Below are positions 58,004 through 64,000 of a stretch of DNA of 64,000 bases, in pieces (position 1 is the stretch's first letter; each line of letters starts with the position of its first letter). A program made the position numbers and the translations under genes. The stretch spans positions 9,457,601-9,521,600 of the forward strand of contig JARUPZ010000009.1 of assembly GCA_031213475.1 (NCBI GenBank), given 5' to 3'. A model generated the notes under the pieces. The model had not been told where the DNA came from and ran no database searches. It worked only from the letters and a program-made list of their open reading frames with translations. Source of the stretch: Nereocystis luetkeana. Taxonomy: Eukaryota > Sar > Phaeophyceae > Laminariales > Laminariaceae.

Positions 58004-60382
58004 ACGGTTATCCGGTGCGGTGTTTTCAAATCGAAAAACCAACGGTCCGATTCGGTACGGTTCTCAGGTTTTGTAAATTCTACGGTGCGGTTCGCTGCGG
58101 TTTTGAGATATTGTGAATCCCACGGTGCGGTTCCGTATTGTTATAAATCTTGTGGTACGGTCCGGTGCGGTTTCACAAATAAATATGGAAATCCTACTTT
58201 TTGCTGTTGTTCGTTGCGGTTTGTTTGAAACAAATCGACAATCTTACGGTCGGTGCGGTTCGGTTTTGTCATATATCACACTGTACGGTTCGGTTCGGTT
58301 CACCATTGAATCGGTTTTTCTACGGCGCGGTTCCAATCTCCGTAGAAAAAACGCACAACACATGTGTTTCTCTACGGTGAACCGTATATTTAAACAGTGC
58401 AAAAACCGCGGTTTCGTTCTGTTATCAGGCCACAAACGAAACCCCTGTTTCTCTGCGGTGCACCGGCGTATGCAATAGCCGTACAAAACCGCGGTTTCGT
58501 ACGTTTCTCACACTTTTTATCGGGGTACTAACGCAATCGCTGCCTCTCGATCAGCTGCAAGCGAGCGCTGCTGCAAGCAAGCGCTGCTGCAAAACAACTG
58601 CTGCTGCAAGCAAGAGAGACACCTCGAGCAAGCACTGCTGGACGCGCTGTTGCAGGCGCTGCTACAGCTTGCGGTTGCTGCAACTGCTGCAAGCGCGCGC
58701 ATCCTTGCCGCTACGCCCCTGTGATGTTCGCCACTCATACCGCTTTTCGGGCAGAGGGGACAGCGAAGAAGAAGGAGGGCCGATCTTCTCGTTGTGGCGG
58801 CGTTGCTTGCGCTGCGAGTGTTGAGGAGCGCAGGTTATATCGCATGTCTGCCTGTTGTTGGTGCCTGCTGCTGCTTACTGTTTCTGCAGCTTGCTGCTGC
58901 CCGGTGGTGCTGGTATGCTGCAGGCAGGTACAGCAGTACTGCTGCTTGCCCGACTTCTGTTAGTGTTCTCCTTGTTGAGTGCTGCAAAAGTGCTGCCGCT
59001 GCTGCAAGTGTTTATTTTCGAACCTACAATCCAAATTTTGAGCATATTATGTTCGTCTCTCATTATGCGCATGCCGGAAAGCTTTCGTTTTTTACTATAT
59101 TTCCGACGGAAATCCTTGATAGACAAATATATCATGATGTATAGACACTCCAATGTCTCTGTGAAAATGTTCACTTTTAAAATTTAACAGATATTCTATT
59201 TTTTCTGCTATTTTCAGATTTTCCGGCAGGTGTAATTTGCGGGGTCGCGGAGTATATATTAAATCAGAAACAAATCAATATAAACAATTGAATCTCTTTT
59301 TTTTGCTTTCAACCACTAAAGTATATCCAAAATATAAAATACCAGAAGATCAACCAAGGCAGCGAAAATACGATTGACACGAAACCGTGCCGAAACCGTC
59401 ATGAGCCGTGCGACACCGTGACCCTCTTGCATCGTTCCGCGCCCGATGGAACGTCGGTTTTTCTACGGTTTCGAGTTAATCGCACCGTAAATAACCGATC
59501 TACCGGTGTTTGGCACCGTATCTTATCGCACACGGTGCGGTGCGGTTTCGATGGCATTTCTACGGTAAACAACATATTCGCCTGATTGAGAGCGAAGTAT
59601 CTGATTGAGAGCGAGAGCCAAATACATTGAAATTTCGGGTCCAGACGCCTCTTGCCATTTCTTGGTAAGTAGGGGACGGGCTATTCCAAGAAGCGGCGCA
59701 AATTGAAGGTCTCGTCAGCAGCGTCGCGAGCATATTGTGCGTGTCATCGCCATCATCGGATGCTGCAGCTAGGAGCTAGACAAGTTGCTAGATTTCCCCA
59801 GATTGGCTATAATGCCTCAAACTGTTTCGCCTCGGGCGGTGGGCTCTACTGTAGCTTCTGCTCCCGGCTGTAGCTCCACAACGAGAGACTCCCACACGAT
59901 GACCAGGGTAGCGGCTTGAAGCTACGGGCTAGCCCTTCAATTCAAGCTACACAGCAAGCTCCACCTCTCAGCGGTAGTCCGGCTACAGCGTATCGCGCAA
60001 TCTCGCTCTCAATCAGATACTACGCTCTCAATCAGGCGAACATGTTGTTGGTACTGTTCCGTGCGGTTTCATGAAAATTAATCAGGAATCTTACGGTGCG
60101 GTCCGGGGCAGTTATAAAATATCGCAAATGCTACGGTGCGGTTAGGTACGGTTTTCAGATATCGGCAACCCTACGGTGCGGTTCGGTTGTATTGGAAATC
60201 CTACGGTGCGGTTCGGTGCGGTTTTCCTATTTATTTCGTAAAACCTACGGTGCGGTTCGGTGCGGTTTTACGATTTCGTAAAGCCTACGGTGCGGTGCTG
60301 TGCGGTTTTCAAGAGGCAAAAATCCTACGGTGCGATGCGGTGCAGTTAGCCCCACCCAACCGATAGGATAAACCGCACCATG
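58004..60382. repeat. CGGTGCGG composite repeat element, copy 2
   Basis: It has the same part order as copy 1: CGGTGCGG array (58010-58330), ACCGCGGTTTCGT motifs (58400-58500), GCTGCTGCAAGC core (58545-59010), GATGGAACG linker (59440-59520), a second CGGTGCGG array (59530-60350) and a reversed end (CCGATAGGATAAACCGCACC). It also holds about 380 bp of AT-rich sequence (59010-59390) not seen in copy 1 and the MITE at 59568-60049. It sits inside the CGATAGG satellite. Confidence 0.78.
59568..60049. mobile_element. 482-bp MITE with 49-bp TIRs, copy B
   Basis: GGTA flanks both sides (59564-59567 and 60050-60053). Ends are AACAACATATTCGCC and AACAACATGTTCGCC. It is a full-length match to 25355-25837 in reverse orientation. 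It interrupts a CTACGGTGCGG unit of the surrounding composite element, so it is younger than that element. Confidence 0.9.
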
Positions 60383-60414
60383 AAAATCTCTGGTATTTCC
60401 CACGCTTCATAGCT

Positions 60415-60600
60415 CATCATGGCGATAGGTAATGATATGAGGACAGTTCACCATCCCATTGTTCGGACGATATAGGCATCGATATCCGTATGCCGATTCG
60501 CCTATCTTGGCTTTTCGCCAGTCAGTCAGTACTGTACATATCGACAGTAAACCTCTTCCGTACTATTCTGCTGTTAGTTGTGGGCGATAGGTGAGAGGTG
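60415..60600. repeat. Remainder of the CGATAGG satellite
   Basis: GGCGATAGGTAATGAT, CCCATTGTTCGGACGATATAGGCATCGAT (partly altered) and GGGCGATAGGTGAG match the array left of the CGGTGCGG element. Confidence 0.6.
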
Positions 60601-61011
60601 TATGAACCTTTCCGCCATCGTGTATATAGCGATAAAAAAAAAACTATCGACAGCAAAGCAGTCCTTTGCGCCGTTCAACTAGAATTAGGCAGTGTTAGCT
60701 TTGTGTCTCCCTTTCTTTGGTCCTTGTGCCTGCTAATGTTCGGCTCGCGCTTAGAGTGTTATGTTTTTGTCCGAGCTTTGGCTCTCAAAAACTCAATCAT
60801 CATAGCCGTTTGATCTCGTCGCTCGTTTTCCGTTCTCTTCATCCGTTTCTTCCTTCTGTTCTGCTCGATTTAAAAAGGAAATACATATTTCTTCTTTTGT
60901 ACTCTCTTCCTGACAGCTGTGTACTCTGGTTGATGGCGAATGTATGTCATATGTCATCGTTCCTGTCGTACCCGGGACGATGTCGCGGCATCGCGTCGTC
61001 AAATGCATTCA
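60601..61011. other. No gene recognised
   Basis: No supported gene or repeat family. Short overlapping frames only. Confidence 0.35.
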
Positions 61012-61101
61012 CCCTTTTTAGAACTGCAGTCTCATCTTGGGGGAAAACCACGAATTTTTCAAGTAGTTTGTCCCCGAAACGGAACTGCGGTCCTAAAAGG
61101 G
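61012..61101. mobile_element. 90-bp MITE, TTAA family, copy 2
   Basis: Starts CCCTTTTTAGAACTGCAG and ends CTGCGGTCCTAAAAGGG with an internal TTTGTCCCC match to 18980-19068. The flanks are TTCA and TCAA, probably mutated TTAA. It lies directly next to a GT microsatellite that is the tail of a LINE fragment. Confidence 0.7.
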
Positions 61102-61105
61102 TCAA

Positions 61106-61145
61106 GGTGTATGTGTGTGTGTGTGTGTATGTGTGTGTATGTGTG
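61106..61145. repeat. GT/CA microsatellite at a LINE 3' end
   Basis: GT repeats with GTAT interruptions abut the minus-strand LINE 3' UTR that starts at TTCTTCACATTGAA. Confidence 0.85.
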
Positions 61146-61350
61146 TTCTTCACATTGAACTGCCAGCACAACCAGTGTCCGTGCCGATTCTTCAATCCTA
61201 GAAGGGATACAAGTTCTGTGGTCACAAAGCTACGCCACAGAGATACTACGTTGCCACGTACCTGGTATGCAGTAAGCACAGCAGAGGGCAATGCAAGGTC
61301 GTGTCATCATACTAGATAGGACAGGCACGTTATACACATTCTATGAAATA
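61146..61350 (-). mobile_element. LINE copy E, 3' UTR only
   Basis: TTCTTCACATT, CCGTGCCGATTCTTCAATCCTAGAAGGGATAC (in parts), GTGGTCACAAAGCTACGCCACAGAGATAC and TTGCCACGTA align with 51850-52075 on the same strand. It has an extra CCTGGTA relative to that copy at 61261-61267. Confidence 0.8.
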
Positions 61351-61930
61351 GATAAACGAAAGAAGACAAAAACGAAGACAAAACGCAAGAGAAAAAGAAG
61401 AAGGATGAAAGAAAAAAATGTACATCATATATATTTTAATATACTTCGTATATATATTTATAGAAATACAAGTTTTCGCTTCGGAGTGGCATGATGAGCG
61501 TAGCGTGTAAGGAACCTCTTGCCGAAATACGTATTTATTTGGTGCGTTGGTTTAAATTATTTCACCAATTGCAGTTGTATGTATGTGCTGCAGTTGGGGC
61601 AACAGCTCAAATGTACCTGTTGACAACCTACTGTGTACCTGGTATTAGTACAAGGAAAATAGTAGTGGAACACGCAGATAAGTGTGACGCAAGAGAGCAG
61701 TTTTAATGACAGAAAAAGCAGGTAGTACCTATGTATTACAGCTTTTATTTTATGAGATATGAAGGCGACATGAGCATGATACCTGGTATGTATGCAACTT
61801 CGACAGTAAGCACGTACTCGACGAATCGCAGCGCCAGTAGACACATGTCCCGCGACACCTAACGGTTCGACAAGGAACGAAACCTTCGGCGGACGCCCAA
61901 ACCAACTACGACAGAAATTCCTCAAGAAAA

Positions 61931-62809
61931 ACGTCTTCAACGAAGCGTAGCAGTGGGCCCGGGGCCGGCGTGAAACTCAAAGAAGTCGAAGCGACGGGAG
62001 TAAGTAGTAGCAAAAATCCCCTCGCAAACGCGAATGTCGCTAATAATATATATCAACGGAATCAGCACCCTGGCATACACCCAATCAATGTAGATTGAAA
62101 AAACAGCATCTTTCGTTGTCCACCGCACCCAAAAAGGATGCCAAAAAGTCAGCTAGACCTTGACACTCGCCAAGGCACTACTAGCGTGATGGAGGCGATG
62201 CAAAACCTGACACTCTTCTTGGGTGAAGAACCCCCCCCCCCCGAAAAAAAATAAAACAGTCCGGTCCCCACACTTGAACTCAAAGTACCCGTGGGCAGAC
62301 TTGCAAGTACACGCACAACGGACGTTTGCTGAAAGTATTGAAATATTATGGACGCAGGCGCACGCTCGAACGAAACGCCCTCAAACACCTCTATATTCAG
62401 ACCCCATGCGCAGACCAAAGGCAGATCAACTGTGTATGGTGTTCTGCCGGGTGATCATGATGGACACGAGAACAGACTCTTACAGTACGAAGATCTATTC
62501 CGAGCCAAAACCGAGGACATCGACCGACACAGCCTCCCCGCTTGGCGGCGCATTCTCCAGTTCCACCCGAGCCTATTCGCCGAACTTCGCGTGGCGTTCG
62601 CCCTGAACTTGCTCGTCGTGGGCGATGAAGAGCTTCCTGGAGTGCTTGTAGCCCGAGAAGTGCAGGGGGGGCTTGTACAGGCCGATCAAGATGCCGTTGT
62701 CCTTAATAGTTCCTCTGTAGTAGACACAGTCCTTACGGACCTGCAGACATATATTATAGACAACAAACCGACAGCACACAGGAGGCATATATATAAGACG
62801 TGTTGAATA
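61931..62809 (+). pseudogene. Decayed gene of unknown function, copy 2
   Basis: Blocks match copy 1: SSTKRSSGPGAGVKLKEVEA (from 61934; the start ATG of copy 1 is ACG here) ending at a GTAAGT donor-like site; MEAMQNLTLFLGEE; ADLQVHAQRTFAESIE; then the longest open block, LPGDHDGHENRLLQYEDLF with WRRILQFHPSLFAELRVAF, LVVGDEELPGVLVAREVQ and DTVLTDLQTYIID (about 62440-62765). The last block is better preserved than in copy 1. I recognise no family; a Leu-rich helical C-terminus is all that can be said. Confidence 0.45.
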
Positions 62810-62989
62810 CAATTTGTTTAAGTTGGTATGAGTTTAGTTGACGAATACTTTAAAAAGGGCAAATGCCAAAATCAGTTATACCTGATCCGTTTGAGATGAA
62901 GTCAGGTGTATACTAAAACCAAGTAAAAAACGCGTGCCTCAAGCGGTGTTCTGTCCATGAAAGTCGGGTAAAAAAGTAAGCGTGCCATA

Positions 62990-63250
62990 TATGGCCTCCA
63001 AAATCTAAGTCGTTTAGTTTTCCTTAGTGTGTAGATACCACGGGGTTCTCTTGGACCTGCAGAGAGTCACTCTTAATTAGCTTCGTTTGGTCTGCGACGG
63101 CGGGGGCGCCAATAAGAGTATCTACTCTGGCGCCCCCCCACCGTTGACAGCTTAAATCTTCTTGACCGTCCTCGCGGAACTGCCAGCTCGGCACGAAATT
63201 ATCTTGCCGTACCACACCTAAGACAAACTCGACGCGGGGTGGTGCAGATA
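62990..63250 (-). other. Conserved block of the duplication, possible minus-strand exon
   Basis: Both copies keep a minus-strand frame (VRQDNFVPSWQFREDGQEDL, GAPAVADQTKLIKSDSLQVQ here; closely similar at 23113-23320). Plus-strand frames are also partly kept, so the strand is unresolved. Confidence 0.3.
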
Positions 63251-64000
63251 GAGACTATGGCATGGACTGCTATGACCATAGAAAACAACACAGCAGCGGC
63301 AGTAGGACACAACAACTATTCAATAACCGAAGCACGTCGCACACCCCAAAAAGGGAAAAAATTGTGAAACGAGCGTACTCATGTTGTATGCATATTTATG
63401 TGAATACGTACTTAGATGAACAACGTGCACGTGCGAGTACAGAGTTTATACGTTGCGTAATAATGCAGAATAATTTCAACCGAGGGAGGGCAGACACATA
63501 CGGAGAGAAACAACAGTGTACGTATGTGGCCCCTCTGATTGGTTCAAAGTTGGCCACAATCAGTTGAAAGCTAGAGAGAGTAGAAAAAAACAGCTATAAG
63601 TTGGCCTTTTCGAGCCAAAATCAGTTACGATATCAGTCTGGACAATAGCAGGGCTCCTGGGGTGTGTTTTATACTTGTTTTTAGAATGTAACTGATTTTG
63701 GCCGAAAAGTGGCCGGGTATATCTTATTTTGGCAAAAAACTCTTTAAAAACAGTTTCGAAAATACGCGTTGGCGTGCGCTGTAGAGGCAGGAAGCACGAA
63801 AGGTTAAAAGGATGGGATGCGATGAATGATGTTGGCAAACCCTTACGTCTTTTTTCGCGGCAGAGACGGCGACGGCAGAGCCGGCAGCAGCATAAAACAT
63901 GGAAACGTGTTAGTGTGCTCAACGCCTGTCTGTCACGGAACTACAACAGCAGCAGCGGCGGTAGACAACTGTCTCGGTGTGGAAATAAACGTAGGCTGTA

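Larger units (their letters stand above)
61445..64000 (+). repeat. Long-range direct duplication, copy 2 (runs off the window)
   Basis: Collinear with 21110-24130. It lacks the 395-bp MITE (single CAGT at 62257-62260) and carries TACCTGGTA at 61636 and 61780 where copy 1 has a plain TA. Confidence 0.85.

Overview
This is a repeat-rich intergenic stretch of a nuclear eukaryotic genome. It carries LTR and non-LTR retrotransposons, several DNA-transposon families, satellites, GTAAGT-type splice-donor motifs and many long microsatellites. I recognise no rRNA gene, no complete host gene and nothing prokaryotic. The retroelement types, CAG/CTG-rich tracts and mixed base composition would suit a large algal or stramenopile genome (a brown alga, for example), but that is a low-confidence guess.

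Layout. 1-3.1 kb: a long foldback repeat, then a composite element built from CGGTGCGG-type repeats (copy 1). 4-5.4 kb: the decayed 3' end of a retroelement. 5.4-8.2 kb: dispersed modules and a 109-bp hairpin array split by a 105-bp TA-flanked MITE. 9.99-16.86 kb: a complete Ty1/copia-type element on the minus strand with 258-bp LTRs, a 9-bp target repeat, gag and pol in one uninterrupted frame, and four in-frame stops. 18.5-20.7 kb: a tRNA-like sequence, a LINE tail split by a TTAA-flanked MITE, and a 791-bp Harbinger-like element. 21.1-24.1 kb and 61.4-64.0 kb: a direct long-range duplication carrying a decayed gene of unknown function. 25.4 and 59.6 kb: two copies of a MITE with 49-bp terminal inverted repeats and 4-bp target duplications. 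26-27, 34-36, 40.5-41.8, 51.8-55.7, 18.7 and 61.2 kb: six copies of one APE-type LINE, one with a 5' inversion and one inserted into a 173-bp satellite. 30-32 and 37.8-38.6 kb: large tandem duplications. 42.7-46.2 kb: a broken piggyBac-type transposase. 57.1-60.6 kb: a CGATAGG satellite interrupted by CGGTGCGG copy 2, which is itself interrupted by the 482-bp MITE.

The main observation is that the 9-mer TACCWGGTA occurs 22 times exactly, against about 0.5 expected for uniform composition. Where duplicated copies can be compared, it is present in one copy and absent from the other as a clean 7-bp insertion at a TA (TA becomes TA-CCWGG-TA). This is what repeated excision of a mariner-type transposon with CCA ends would leave behind, so the window may be a dense record of excision scars. 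Target duplications and empty sites within the window allow several insertions to be ordered in time.
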